64,000 bases of DNA from Nematopogon swammerdamellus (Eukaryota > Arthropoda > Insecta > Lepidoptera > Adelidae). A model generated the notes under the pieces. That model did not search any database and had not been told where the DNA came from. It saw only the letters and a program-made list of their open reading frames with translations. The translations under genes were made by a program, and so were the position numbers. Below, piece after piece: positions 1-12,845 of the stretch (positions are counted from its first letter, which is position 1; the number at the start of each line of letters is the position of its first letter). Location of the stretch: NCBI GenBank assembly GCA_946902875.1, contig OX336339.1, forward strand, positions 1,978,397 to 2,042,396. The letters are read 5' to 3'.

Positions 1-1250
1 CTAGTTGTTTGGTGGAAATGAAGTTGGATGGGGTGTAAGCTTCCTTTGTAAAATAAAAAAGCCGTAAAATATGTGTGTTTGAAAAGAGTGGTTATGTTTG
101 ACCGGGTTCCAACAGACTGATTTAATTTTGGTTGAGATTGTCGCCGAAGAATAAAAAGATTCGAATCTTTATTTCATTTTAATGGAATGCGAGAAGAATG
201 GAAAAAAAAAATGTCATTTTGAAAATGTATAATGGATGTTTAGTTAATGATTTGTGTAGTAGTGATAAGGTGTGCATTTTAGGCTCCAAAGTAGGTATTT
301 CGCGAATTAGTAGCGAGCGACGGTATGGCACCTACTAGTGGGGAGATGGTAGATTAAGATTAGGGGGATCCCAGTTAATTGATGTGACTAATTAGGTGCC
401 ATGTACAAGTGAAGGTTAGTTTGTAAAGTTGTGTCTAGGTCTGACTTTGCGTGTGTGGGCGATATGGTACTTACTAGATTAGGTTAGTGGCAAACAAAGG
501 TCATGGTGTACAAGTTGACTAGTGGAAGTAATTAGGTGCCATGTACAATGTTGGTTAGGTCGTGAGGTTGAGTCTTGGTCAGATTTTGTGTGTGTGTGGC
601 GAATAGAGGCTCTTAGTGAACATGCCGAATACGTGATTCATATCGAGTGAGTGGTTTTGGGCTTGATTGTATTGTTTGTTTATTGAGAAGGAATGGACTA
701 TTAAGTTTGTTTATTTTTGAACTGATTGGCTGGTATGAGGAATGGGGGTTCCAGTTGCTTGCGGTATGGGGAATGTATGAGTCAAAGGGTTAGAAGGGGG
801 AGTAAGTGCCATGTCGGAGAACGTACCGGACGAGACATTGAATTTTGGTCGGTCATGCATGAGTGTTTTGGTCGGTCCGTCCGGAATGTGGGACGTATGG
901 ATTATAAGGAGTATGGCAATTAGGTGCCATGACAGAGGTCCAGGTTTCGATTTTAGGTTGCGGTCGTATGTATAGGTGTCAAACGGTGAGAAGGCCAGTT
1001 GGTGAGTGTTGGTGCGATTGGAGGTCGAATTAAGCCTGTCAATTTGTGATCCATATCGAGTGAGTGGTTTTAGATTTGCCCATAAATGTGTTTGTTTAAT
1101 TAATTAGACTAATTTATAAATAATATTTGATACATGTGTACATGTTGCACGCGTTGAAAGAAAACAGTCGGGGTGGGCGGAGTGATTGATGTTGTGCGGT
1201 GGGAGCTCTGGTGAATTGCAGCACAACGCCGATCACCACGTTTTGCAAAT
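1..1250. other. No gene; diffuse degenerate repeats
   Basis: No exon, convincing ORF or RNA gene seen. Loose repeats are present: taggtgccatgtacaa near 397 and 533, and tatcgagtgagtggtttt near 639 and 1046. A remnant of the 13.7/17.9/28.7-kb repeat (gttgtgcggtgggagctctg, cagcacaacgccgatcacca) lies at 1191-1245. Confidence 0.5.
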
Positions 1251-1289
1251 TATTTTATAACTAAGTTTGGTTATTGTGCGGGCTACAAG

Positions 1290-1690
1290 GTGGAGTCAGG
1301 GGTTTCTAACTTTTCTAAAGGGAAGTGTCAGGGGTTACAAACCTTTTTCCAAAATTATATTGTCGGGGATTTCGAACTTTTTCAAATTCATGATAAGTCA
1401 GGGGTGCTCAAACTTTTCTAAATTTATATTGTCAGGGATTTCGAACTTTTTCAAATTCAGGATAAGTCAGGGGTGCTCAAACTTTACCAAATTTAGATTG
1501 TCAGGGATTTCGAACTTTTCAAATTCACGATAAGCCAGGGGTGCTCAAACTTTTTCAAATTTATATTGTCAGGGATTTCGAACTTTTTCAAATTCATGAT
1601 GAGTCAGGGGTTCTCAAAAGTTTCCAAATTAAGTTTGTGTCAAGGATTTCGAACCATTTCAAAATCGTGACATGTCAGGGGTTTACAACT
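1290..1690. repeat. 69-bp tandem array
   Basis: About 5-6 units of roughly 69 bp; the marker gtcagggatttcgaactttt recurs at about 1362, 1431, 1500, 1568 and 1635. The second half of each unit carries caggggtgctcaaacttt. The period is a multiple of three, which explains an 88-codon open frame here that is not a gene. The array passes into the ~125-bp array with related wording (ggggttctcaacttt), so the two may share an origin. Confidence 0.85.
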
Positions 1691-1699
1691 TTATTTACA

Positions 1700-4350
1700 A
1701 AAATATTTTTGATTTAAGGGAGGCCTCGACATCCCAAGAATATTTCGGAGTCAGGGGTTCTCAACTTTCGGAATATTTGCTAATTTTAAATATTTTAGGG
1801 TTCTCAACTTTAGAAAAATATTTTATTTTTCCTTAGGATATTTAAGGGAGGTCTTAACTTCCAAACATATTTGCACTTAGCGGTTCTTAATTTTCAAAAA
1901 TATTTTCAAATTTTGAAATTCTAGGGTCTCAACTTTAGAAAAATATTTTTTTTTCCTTAGGATATTTAAGGGAGGTCTCAGCTTCCAAAAAGATTTTGAA
2001 CTTAGCGGTTCTTAATTTCAAAAATATTTTCAAATTTTGAAATTCTAGGGTCTCAACTTTAGAAAAATATTTTATTTTTCCTTAGGATATTTAAGGGAGG
2101 TCTTAACTTTCAAACATATTTGCACTTAGCGGTTCTTAATTTTCAAAAATATTTTCAAATTTTGAAATTCTAGGGTCTCAACTTTAGAAAAATATTTTAT
2201 TTTTCCTTAGGATATTTAAGGGAGGTCTTAACTTTCAAACATATTTGAACTTAGCGGTTCTTAATTTTCAAAATATTTTCAAATTTTGAAATTCTAGGGT
2301 CTCAACTTTAGAAAAATATTTTATTTTTCCTTAGGATATTTAAGGGAGGTCTTAACTTTCAAACATATTTGCACTTAGCGGTTCTTAATTTTCAAAAATA
2401 TTTTCAAATTTTGAAATTCTAGGGTCTCAACTTTAGAAAAATATTTTATTTTTCCTTAGGATATTTAAGGGAGGTCTTAACTTTCAAACATATTTGAACT
2501 TAGCGGTTCTTAATTTTCAAAATGTTTTCAAATTTTGAATGTCTAGGGTTCTCAACTTTAGAAAAATATTTTATTTTCCTCAGGATATTTAAGGGAGGTC
2601 TTAACTTCCAAAATGTTTTGAACTTAGCGGTTCTTAATTTTCAAAAGTATTTCCAAATTTTTATTATTTTGGGTTTTCAATTTTGAAAAATATTTATTTT
2701 CCTCAGGATATTTAAGGGAGGACTTAACTTTCAAACATGTTTGCACTTAGCGGTTCTTAATTTTCAAAAATATTTTCAAATTTTGAAATTCTAGGGTCTC
2801 AACTTTAGAAAAATATTTTATTTTCCCTTAGGATATTTAAGGGAGGTCTTAACTTTCAAACATATTTGAACTTAGCGGTTCTTAATTTTCAAAATATTTT
2901 CAAATTTTGAAATTCTAGGGTCTCAACTTTAGAAAAATATTTTATTTTTCCTTAGGATATTTAAGGGAGGTCTTAACTTTCAAACATATTTGCACTTAGC
3001 GGTTCTTAATTTTCAAAAATATTTTCAAATTTTGAAATTCTAGGGTCTCAACTTTAGAAAAATATTTTATTTTTCCTTAGGATATTTAAGGGAGGTCTTA
3101 ACTTTCAAACATATTTGAACTTAGCGGTTCTTAATTTTCAAAATATTTTCAAATTTTGAATGTCTAGGGTTCTCAACTTTAAAAAAATATTTTATTTTCC
3201 TCAGGATATTTAAGGGAGGTCTTAACTTCCAAAATGTTTTGAACTTAGCGGTTCTTAATTTTCAAAAGTATTTCCAAATTTTTATTATTTTGGGTTTTCA
3301 ATTTTGAAAAATATTTATTTTCCTCAGGATATTTAAGGGAGGACTTAACTTTCAAACATGTTTGAACTTAGCGGTTCTTAATTTTCAAAAATATTTTCAA
3401 ATTTTGAAAGTCTAGGGTTCTCAACTTTAGAAAAATATTTTATTTTTCCTTAGGATATTTAAGGGAGGTCTTAACTTTCAAACATATTTGAACTTAGCGG
3501 TTCTTAATTTTCAAAATATTTTCAAATTTTGAAAGTCTAGGGTTCTCAACTTTAGAAAAATATTTTATTTTTCCTTAGGATATTTAAGGGAGGTCTTAAC
3601 TTTCAAACATATTTGAACTTAGCGGTTCTTAATTTTCAAAATATTTTCAAATTTTGAATGTCTAGGGTTCTCAACTTTAGAAAAATATTTTATTTTCCTC
3701 AGGATATTTAAGGGAGGACTTAACTTTCAAACATGTTTGAACTTAGCGGTTCTTAATTTTCAAAAATATTTTCAAATTTTGAAAGTCTAGGGTTCTCAAC
3801 TTTAGAAAAATATTTTATTTTCCTCAGGATATTTAAGGGAGGTCTTAACTTAAAAAAAAAAAAAAAAAAAATTTTGAACTTACCGGTTCTTATTTTTGAA
3901 AAATATTTTCAAATTTTAAACATCTTAGGGTTCTCAATTTTTAAAAAATATTTTATTCTTCCAGGATATTTAAAGGAGGTCTCAACTTCCAAAAATATTT
4001 TGAGGTCAGACACTCTAAACTTTCAAAATTATTTTCAAATCTTGAATGTTTAGGGTTCTCAAATTTAGAAAATTACTTTCATTTTCCAGATTATTAAGGG
4101 AGGTTTCAAATTCCAAATATTTTGGATTAAGCGGTCCTCAGACTTTCGAGAATAGTGCCAAATTTGGAATGGTTTAGGGTTCTCGACTTTAGAAATATTT
4201 TAATTTTAGGAATGTTTAGGGAGGAGTCCGACTTTCAATATGTTTTGAGTTCAGGAGTTCCTAACTTTCAAAGTGTTTCGGATTTTGAATATTTCAGGGG
4301 TCTATACTCTAGTAATGCCTTTATTCTTTCGGAATGTAAGGGAAGTGTGT
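1700..4350. repeat. ~125-bp AT-rich tandem array
   Basis: About 19 head-to-tail units; the marker ttaagggaggtcttaacttt recurs at 1842, 1966, 2091, 2216, 2340, 2465 and so on, a period of 124-125 bp. Units often alternate between gcacttagcgg and gaacttagcgg versions, suggesting a ~250-bp higher-order repeat, and blocks of variants recur. One unit has an A-run at ~3852-3871. After about 3900 units decay and fade by ~4350. Confidence 0.9.
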
Positions 4351-7300
4351 TATGTATATTGCACTTAACGCGAATCAAGAACACGGTAATGGGCTATTAG
4401 AGATATTGTAAGTAATTATAAATTTATACCGTGCAGCGCTGTCACTCGATGCTGGCAGTAGTGAACGAATTCGCTATTCGTTTGATTCCCACGATTAATA
4501 ACGGAAGAAAAAAGGAGAAACTTTATTCTAATAAACACCAATACACACGGTCAAACAAAATATCAAATATTGTGTGTGTATACAGGTTCAACTCGAGGTT
4601 TGATTATTGGATAGACTATCATGAATTGGATGTGATTTATAGTGTTAATTATTAGTTATTTTTAGTAATTTACTTTCTTATCTTTGAACTTAGCTATATC
4701 TGCTTTTGCATAGAGGACATTTTCCCCACATGCGCAGGCATGTCTGTTCGCGTGCACGAATGATACTTGCGTACTTAGGGATCGTGAATACATTGGTGTT
4801 TGGGTGCGTGGGCGCATATTTAATTGTTTACTTACATATCTACTTGCGTGTCTATAGATACCTAATTGCGTGCGTACATGCGTGGATGCATGCAGGCGTT
4901 CGTGCGCATATGTAATTGTGTGCGTGCTTGCTGATTGGTATGACTATGCTTGCGTATCCGTGCGTACGTGCATATTACGTGGTTACCTGCGTCGGTAGGG
5001 ATTGATGTGGATGCGCGGGGACAGGCTTCGAACCCCGGACTGCGGGTGGTTCGTCACTCTTCGGTTTATGATCTGGCTACGTATTTGTGAGTGACCTGAG
5101 TACATCTTAATATTATCCTACTGAAAAAAAAAGAGTAAGAAGAGAAAAGAAAAAAAAAAATTTGCCAAAAGAATAACAAATGGTAAGTGTATCTCGCAAT
5201 ATTATATTTTAAAATGATAGAACAGGGACTTATAGTTAAATAAGATGCTGATGAAATATTTTGCTACTACTCTCAACCATCCAGGGATTGACAGGAAGAA
5301 ATTCCTATAATGGGATAAGTCCGCCTTTACGCCTCAGGTAAATTATGTACCGTGCATGTTTCTGTGAGATGTGTCCGAACGGTCGGGAATTATTATTTAT
5401 CTATTTATGTTAAATAATTTATTTTCGTGGATGAATACTAAACCACATATTTAAATAGACTAATCACGTGTTTATAGGGTGTATACTTACATGGACTTAA
5501 CTATATATATATTTTTTTTAAATATCAATTCTATAATTAATTATTAGACCAAATAAGAGGTAGAGGATTTGAATATTGTTTTAATTATGATTTTTCTTTT
5601 TCAGGAAAATACTTATTCGTCTTTGAATAAATAGGTACTTGAGTGCGGTTAATGTTAACGTTTTATTTATAGTGGGGTTTACATAAGTCTACGCATACCA
5701 AAATCAACGAATATTCTTCGATGCACATGCGGATTGCAATATTGCAGGGCAATATTGCATTATTATTATTAATTTGTAATCAAGATCGAAAAAATATATA
5801 TATATACGAATTAAACTTGGCGTTTCATTAGGTACACTGGACCATTTAAACGGTGCCCTGTATCTATTCTTATTAGAAGGTCCTATTGTCTCATATTATG
5901 ATCGAACAGGTGGTAAAATGTTTCAAGTTATATATAAAATTACTTATAAAATAAGAATCTGGTTTTATTGTTCGAGTTGTGTGAAGCAGAATACTGTTAC
6001 ACACATCGCCTTGACATTGCGGGGTATTTTATAAGTATCTTAAACTGTTTAAAGTATTGTACGTCGGGTTGATAAATGCTGTATGAGTTGACGAGTGTTG
6101 TGTAAAAAAGTTTTATCATCGTGCTAGCTGAAGGCGGGTAATGTTGAGCGGATCTTTATGCATTTGTTTTGGGTGGTGAGTTATTTAGGAGAGGTTGGGG
6201 TTGGGGATGATACATTAATTTTATGGGAGGATGAGCAATGGAGGATACGACGAATCTGGCGGGCGAACGGTGAGTCTTCAACAATCGTACTAACCTTTAT
6301 GTTATGCATGTATACTATTATTTAGAACGCGGAATTTGGAAGGCGAAGAATTGGGAGAAGTTTGGTTTGACGTACAGTAGAGATTTCCTATTTATCTGGT
6401 AACTGAAAGGACGACTCCTTTACGGCGTACGCGCATCATATTGTGCCGTAACAAGAGCATACTTGTTGTCTCTAGGGTTACGGAATGCATATGTTTAGGC
6501 GGGCGAGAAAATGGAATAGGTTAAAATTAGATAGAAAATAAAATAAATGTTATAGAATAAAATAGGTATGGTAATGATCAAAGATAAAAACTACCTTCTT
6601 ATCGCAGTCTTAAAGGAATGCGAATCTGTACGTGTAGAACATAGGTTTAGGGAGGGCCGTGATCGTCTAGTTGGTAGGACCCTACGTTGTTAAGTTAGTA
6701 TTGCTACAGTGCGATACTGTTTAACTTAGAGCAGTAGTAGAATAATGATTTATTCACTGTTCACTACTGAAATTTCAGAATTGAAACTGATTCAGTTTGG
6801 TAAAATCCGGTAAGGTGGTACGATTTGACTCCGTTTGGTAAAATTCGGTAAGTTTGGTATGAGATGCCACAATTTAGTAAAATCGGGTACATGAAGATAG
6901 ATGTGGAGAAGGTAACGTTTGGTCTACTGAACCGATTGGTCATAGGTAATGGCTTAGGAATTTGGTGAGAGTAGAGCAACATAACAAGGATAAATAAGCA
7001 GGAACAAAGGGAGCAGGAACCTGAGTAAGGAATGCCGGGTGATAACGAAGGAGTGAGCGATAATAGAGCAGTAAGGTTAGGTTAGAGGTTAGCCCCATGA
7101 GATTACAAAGCCACGTAGTTGTCATAGGATAGGATAGAGTCCGGCGGGCGAGGTAGGTCACTAGGTAGGTTATTTATATTTCTTATATGCAATATAGGCA
7201 GGGAACACATTAAGGAACGATCGACATTTGTTGGACGAGCTATAGAGTAAACATAGTCTGGCGGGCGTATTGCTTGGCTGTTACGTAGATAGAATATAGT

Positions 7301-9400
7301 AAAATAGGATAAGAGAGGAGTTTGGAATAAAGGTTATAGAAAAATATTACTATTGATGGGGTTCCGTTCAAAAGGTACTATAGGAAGGGGACGGTGAAGT
7401 ATTACTAACGACAGGGTTCCGTCCACCTGGTACAAGAGGAGTAGGTAGAAGGGAGTCTTGAGCGACAGACTAGGGATTGGGGTCATGGTTTATATAGGGA
7501 TAAATAGAGCGTGTACAAAGGGTATATTTCGGATAAAATATCAGTTAAAACAGTCAGTTAATACGGTGTTCATAGATTAATCACGGATTTTACATAGTCA
7601 GGCGGGCGAATAGAGTATGAAAATGAAGTAAAATTGGTAATTAGGGCGTCGAACGTAGCCGCGGATCGTGTGTAGGTTGGCGAGTGAAATTATGCTGTCC
7701 TGAAGTAAGGACGAGTTAGGAGGTACAATTGTAGATATAGATTCTGGGGTTAATTAAAGGACGGAAACAGTAGAGACTACAGCATATAGCTAGGAAATAG
7801 AAAGCTCTAACGAATAATACCCACTACGGATAAATAAGAATAAAATCCTGTTCGGCGTGGGGGAGTTGAGTTATTGATAATTATGAACAAAAGGTTTTAA
7901 GACTTAGAATAGACTTGTTGGTAGATGCTGGGTTTGGATGGTTGTGTAAATACAGAAATACGCGAGTAAACCATTGGGTATTATAGTGTCTGTACTCGGT
8001 AGTGAAACTTCCTTCTAATGAGAGCAGAGCTCTGACCTGAAGAGACTTTTACAATGAATCAGGACACTTTGGTTTCGATTTTTATTGCATTTCCCATACA
8101 TTGCTCCGAAAAGAATGTGAACGTAAACTCAGTGTGTTGAACACACGAATGGGACTTGGAAAATGTGAGGTGAACAAAGCCATAGTGCAGAACTTTACAT
8201 TTCATCGAGACCTTAATTTGTTCTCACTCGGGAGGGAAAATGTTATCATGTACCGAGGGCGTTCTACACTAAGCAAAAAGGAGCGTTTAAAGTTAGTGGT
8301 GACATTTTCCGGTCTATGAAAAGTGATAGAACATAGCAATTTGAACCATTGACCGGAGCAATGTTGGATGAGATTAAAGTAGAGTCGTGTACAATCAGAC
8401 TGGGCCCATCCATTCGTCAACGGGTGAGTTAGTTAGCAAAGGTTATGATTCGGAAGAAGCAAAGTCAATTTAATATTCTCTCAGTAATAATTTCCCAGTT
8501 TTCCTGTCTATAACTAGAAAGGTTAAGGTGTTGGAATGTGCGGCGTGTCTAAACCGGAGGTGGCAAGGTATGTTGTGCGCTCTCCCTGGAGAGAAGTACT
8601 GATCCTGCCCTACCAGCGAGGGGTAAGACTACAGGTTTCCTGAGCTGGTGGGAAATCTTTCTATGGCATGAAACAGGGTATTAAGTGTTTAGTAATTTCA
8701 TTTTGAGCTTCTGATGAGTCTAACCTGACTATACTAGGACGAATGCCCATATGTTGTGTTGTGTGGTCGGGACTGCTTAGCACCCAAAATAAAATGCCAC
8801 AATCATTCTGGTAAGGGAACAAACACCCTATTAGAAGAAGTTGTTGGTACTACGGACCTTCTGGAGAGGGAACGAACACCCTAACAGAGGCACACCTACG
8901 AAAAGCAGTACTGCAGCCATAGCATTAATATATGTTGGCGACAGACAGACATAGACTATAGTGTGGTGTAGAGACGCTAGTCGCGATCATGGAAGCAGAA
9001 AATAAATTCTTTCCCATGCCGCGAAAATCGCCTCTAGGCGGGCGACTGTGATGAATCACAACCTACCTCAATGAAAATAGCTAGCAATAGGACGTATGAA
9101 GGCTGGCTGGTAAAATGTTATAAGGCGTAGGAGTTAGTTTAGCGCCTGGGTAGTGAGTATAGCAAAGAGACCGCGTTGCGTATAAATCGTAGCGGGTGGC
9201 ATGTAGTCAGGCGCAGATAATACAACTTGCATACATTTTGAACAGGAATAGCTAGCAACACCGTATAAGCGACAGATGATGATAGATAAGTATTATACGT
9301 CGGCATGCAGTAAGATATAGGACGAATTGACTGTATTACATCTACTTTTGTGAATTCGTAGCATTTTTCAGAGATTAGTTACTGAAGGTTTTAGGGAAAT
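4351..9400. other. Long non-coding stretch, no gene recognised
   Basis: No exon or RNA gene could be supported. Contents: a gcgtgcgtacatgcgt-like alternating tract at 4730-4990, a purine tract at 5125-5160, short internal repeats of tttggtaaaattcggtaag at 6795-6860, two copies of a gggttccgt...ggtac motif at 7358-7435, and six dispersed ggcgggcg motifs (6258, 6498, 7143, 7260, 7601, 9037). Probably intron or intergenic sequence with old repeats. Confidence 0.4.
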
Positions 9401-9429
9401 ATGGAACGCATTTTTAAGGAAAATTGCTT

Positions 9430-9670
9430 CAGGCATTGTGATTGGTCGACCAATGGGAGACGCGGAAATGATGTTAGGGATGATTTCCGATTGGTCGTGG
9501 GGGTAAGGGTGGGAGTAAGAAAGCGAGGCTATTTAAGGGCGTGTAACACGGGAGGAGCACTTTTGTCTGCAGCTGCGAGCCTCGAAGGAACAACTTGCCT
9601 GAGCCCCGGTCATCGCTAAGTCGCATCGAGCGCCATTGCTTTTCGGCATCAACGTTTCGGTGAGTCTCGG
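9430..9670 (+). promoter_or_regulatory. Promoter-like patch with CCAAT and TATA motifs
   Basis: gattggtcgaccaatggga (9440-9458) holds CCAAT motifs in both orientations, and another attggtcg lies at ~9491. A TATA-like ctatttaaggg occurs at 9528-9538, followed by a GC-richer leader and a good splice donor, ttcg|gtgagt, at 9659-9664. This layout resembles a promoter plus first exon, or an LTR promoter. No coding partner is visible, so the call is tentative. Confidence 0.3.
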
Positions 9671-9835
9671 ACGCCGCGCGATATTTTGGAGTTTTCTAGT
9701 TGCAATTCGACCAGTTCTATTAAATTGCATTGTCTTGAAGTCTTCTTTTGGTGGCTGGGCTAGTTTTGGAAACAATACTGGCTTTTCAGAAATTATTTGC
9801 TAGTATTAGGGATGTGAAATATTTTTATATGGACC

Positions 9836-10410
9836 ATCATTGGAGCACTGTGTGGGATGCTAGCTATGCTGAAATATGCATACATGCATACTATTACAGG
9901 GCTCTTTTCCCTTTTGGAGCACTGGGTGAGGGAGCGGGTACGCTGAAATATAACGCTAGCTATGCTGAATAAGCATACACGCTTGTTCGCACAAGATTCA
10001 GTTCATTCTCAATGATATCACGAGACAAGGCCTCGTGGTAAGAAGACGTAATATAAGGTCGAAGCGCAACTGGAATTCTGGCTAAATTATCAAATTATAA
10101 CGTGGGTAGTTAGGTTCTTCAAACACTAAATTCATAGTGGTAGGTTAGCCATGTAGCTGTGTGAATTAATTCTCCTTAATCCTGCTAGGCTGTGAGGACC
10201 CTTTTTCATTTGATTAGTACTAAAGTCATATGGTAGGTTAGCCATGTAACTGTGTGAACTAATTCTCCTTAATCCTGCAAGGGAGAGAGGGTTCACTTCG
10301 TGAGAACGAGTAGTACCATAGTGTGTAGCATTTAGTGAGGTTAGGTACTAGGAAGACCAGGTAAATACCCCACAGTGGTTCTCCTTAGTCCTGCTAGGCG
10401 GAGAGGTCCC
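9836..10410. repeat. Short direct duplications
   Basis: tggagcactg...gctagctatgctgaa occurs twice (about 9841-9872 and 9915-9969). Then gtggtaggttagccatgta followed by ttctccttaatcctgc occurs at 10138-10190 and 10230-10280, with a third partial ttctccttagtcctgctagg at 10379. No coding meaning seen; 10410-11240 has no recognisable feature. Confidence 0.6.
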
Positions 10411-11374
10411 AATTGTTATGATCTGTTAGAGCGATACCTATTCTATCTGGGCGAAGGAGTGGCGGTACTCTAAGGACCGGTGCAAGCTGAGCTGACCGTC
10501 TGAGGAGGAAACCTGTGGTAGGCTTCTTTCGATAGGCGGAGTCCGTCGGACGAAGTACTTCGAGGTTAGGATAGGGACCACACACACACTTACACACACA
10601 CGCACGCCTTTAGGATTTGAGGTCCGTAGGGGCCCTAAATCACCCACATTACACCACGAATTTCATTTTAAATCTCTTCCTAAGAGAAACAGTTTCTTCA
10701 CAGGATAGGAAACAAAGGGGGCCCTTAGGTATACAGAAATAGAGCTGCTGGGAGTACGGCAGCCCTATCTGGTTGGTGGCCACTGTAAGGAGCGTGGAGA
10801 GGCCAGGGGTGAGGGGACCCCGGACTCGTGGAGCTCCTTACTTCCCCTCCGGGGGAAATTGTTTGAATAATATGAAAATTACTGGTTAACACAATTTCTG
10901 GGAGGAGAGAACACAGACAATTACAATGTGATGGAGAAGACACAGTAATATAGGAGAGGCGGACTTAGGCAGAAAATTACATAGGTAGTTAGAATATTAT
11001 TCGAAGAACAAAGGTTAGGATAGAAAGCTAGGGATTGAGTTAGTACTCTGGGTTATACGGTTACACAACGCTTCTTCGAAGAGAGGAAGATACAGGGTCC
11101 ATCTACACTTAATTCAGTGTATACGTATGTATGCATTGCTTGAGTTTACCTAGAGATCACTTGAATGCTAAACGCAGGCCATGTTTTATTTTAGAGGTTA
11201 CTCGCGGAAGCGTGGAATTTCGGAATAATTATTCGACAACACCTATCGGGTGAAGTATAAATACAAAATATCTTTTGGTGGGAGGCTAGTTCGTCGCAGT
11301 TTCCATAAAAAAAAAAAAACATTCAGCTTATTTCCAGTCAGCGAGTATGCATTTTTTTATCTCCTGCTGAACAT

Positions 11375-11478
11375 ACTCCTCTCTCATATTTCTCCAATCC
11401 TACCAGCCGTCAGCGGAACGTTATGCTGTGATGTCATCGTCGTCTCACCCGGCTCGTGGTCCTCCCACACTACGTTTT
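11375..11478 (-). mobile_element. RTE-type LINE 3' fragment
   Basis: ttctccaatcctaccagccg (~11391) and the following ggtcctcccacacta wording match, in the same orientation, the better preserved fragment at 12900-13345. Heavily decayed, with no open frame. Confidence 0.55.
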
Positions 11479-11479
11479 T

Positions 11480-11905
11480 AGGTTTCCGTATCCCGTACGG
11501 AAGCCTATTACTAAGCCTCCGCCGTCCGTCCGTCCGTCTGTCCGAGGGCTGTGCGGGTGCTATGGCCGCAAGGCTGGTGCACTCGGGTCAGTAGCGGGTT
11601 AAGATTGTCCGAGGGCTGTATCTCCTGAACCGTAATAGGTAGCCCGTTTAAATTTTCACAGAATATGTGTTACTATGGCGGATAAAACAACAAATAAGAA
11701 AAATAAGAAAATGTTAAAAATTAAGGTTAAAAATGTAATCCCATACAACAAACGTCCGAAAAATCGATTAGTCACACTATTGAATAATAGATGGCGCCAC
11801 AGGCTTTAATACATTGCATTGTTGAAAGACAAAAGATAGGCGGATAATAGCGGATACATACGGAAACCTCCGTGCGCGAGTAAAACTCGCACTTAACAGA
11901 TTTTT
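11480..11905 (-). mobile_element. Interspersed element with gtccg/cagac microsatellite
   Basis: Contains ccgtacggaagcctattact, a gtccgtccgtccgtctgtcc tract, aattttcacagaatatgtgtt and, at the end, gtgcgcgagtaaaactcgca. The same building blocks appear reversed at 47030-47460 and partly at 29330-29760, so this is a dispersed family with no visible ORF. Class unclear. Confidence 0.55.
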
Positions 11906-12666
11906 CTTTCCACGGTCGCCAGTATACACCACGGTTACTTCAACGGTCGTCGTCTCGTTTCTTGCTCAGCCCATTGCCGCTTGAGGTTAGCCAACCGATG
12001 TTCAGTATTCATTGCTTTGGTGCATCAACGGATTTTCTCGTTATGCACCAAAGATATATTATGTACTAGCGTACTAGATAGCTCACTAGGCCAACTACAA
12101 CAGGTTCCAACCAACAGGTTCCACCGAGTTGCGGTTCACGGTCCTCAAGTCTCTTAGTCGAGCGCGAGAGGCCGCAGCGCGCAGTCGTCGCCTGCCTGCT
12201 GCGTGCGATCGCGCCTCGCCTACTTTAAACTAATACATTTACACATCTTCGTCGATGCGAAGATGCGATGGCGAATCTGGAGATGACGTTGACGTGTTAG
12301 AATGAAAAGACAATATGCACACAGATGAACGAGTGCGATCGTTCTGCCTACCCCTTGCCTCTCTCTCGCACGCTTCCCGCCCAGCGCGAGCTCCCCACAC
12401 CGGCCGCCAGACCGTCTCCCACACGCTTCCCGCCCCGCGCGCGCTCCCCTCTTCCGCTCGACTCTGCGCTCCGCCTCCCCGCTACCTTACCCCATACCTC
12501 AGCCGCTGGAACACCGCTTCTCTATATATTTCTTCGGAGCGATAACTCTATTATAATATTTCCTCAAAGTTATGCACCAACGTTTTTGCAAGATATCGAC
12601 CGTCAGGATTTACGTTGACACCATTCCTACTGGTTAATAAATGAACTTCCACTTTTATTCGATCAG
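11906..12666. other. GC-rich intron end, no gene recognised
   Basis: From ~12120 the sequence is CpG-rich (gcgcgagaggccgcagcgcg; later cccgcgcgcgctcccct) down to ~12540, just 130 bp before the AAA1 exon. A small inverted repeat, catcttcgtcgatgcgaagatg, lies at 12244-12265. It could be an internal promoter/CpG patch or an old element; open frames here have no recognisable protein content. Confidence 0.3.
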
Positions 12667-12845
12667 GTGCTACATAACCCTGACGACAGCGCTGCACCTC
12701 TTCCGCGGCGGCAGCCCGCAGGGTCCCGCCGGAACGGGCAAGACTGAGACCACGAAGGACCTGGGTCGAGCGCTTGCGCGGTGGGTCGTCGTCACCAACT
12801 GCTCCGATGGCCTCGACTACAAATCCATGGCAAAATGCTACGCCG
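12667..12845 (+). CDS. DNAH2: Dynein heavy chain exon 1 of window: AAA1 Walker A
   Basis: Encodes [20 protein letters not shown] then [16 protein letters not shown] and [21 protein letters not shown] is the Walker A loop of AAA1, the main ATPase site of dynein. Acceptor cag at 12664-12666; donor gttagt at 12846. The exon starts with one base finishing a codon and ends with the first base of a glycine codon completed by the exon at 15487. No upstream exon can be seen in the preceding 12.6 kb, so the previous intron is at least that long. Confidence 0.95.

Noticed and set aside
1267..1533. 88-codon + frame with repeated SGISNFFKF wording
   Set aside because: Arises from the 69-bp tandem array (69 = 3 x 23); no other coding evidence.
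12239..12618. Short overlapping open frames in the CpG-rich patch upstream of the AAA1 exon
   Set aside because: All frames are equally open because of base composition; no dynein linker wording or splice sites fit.
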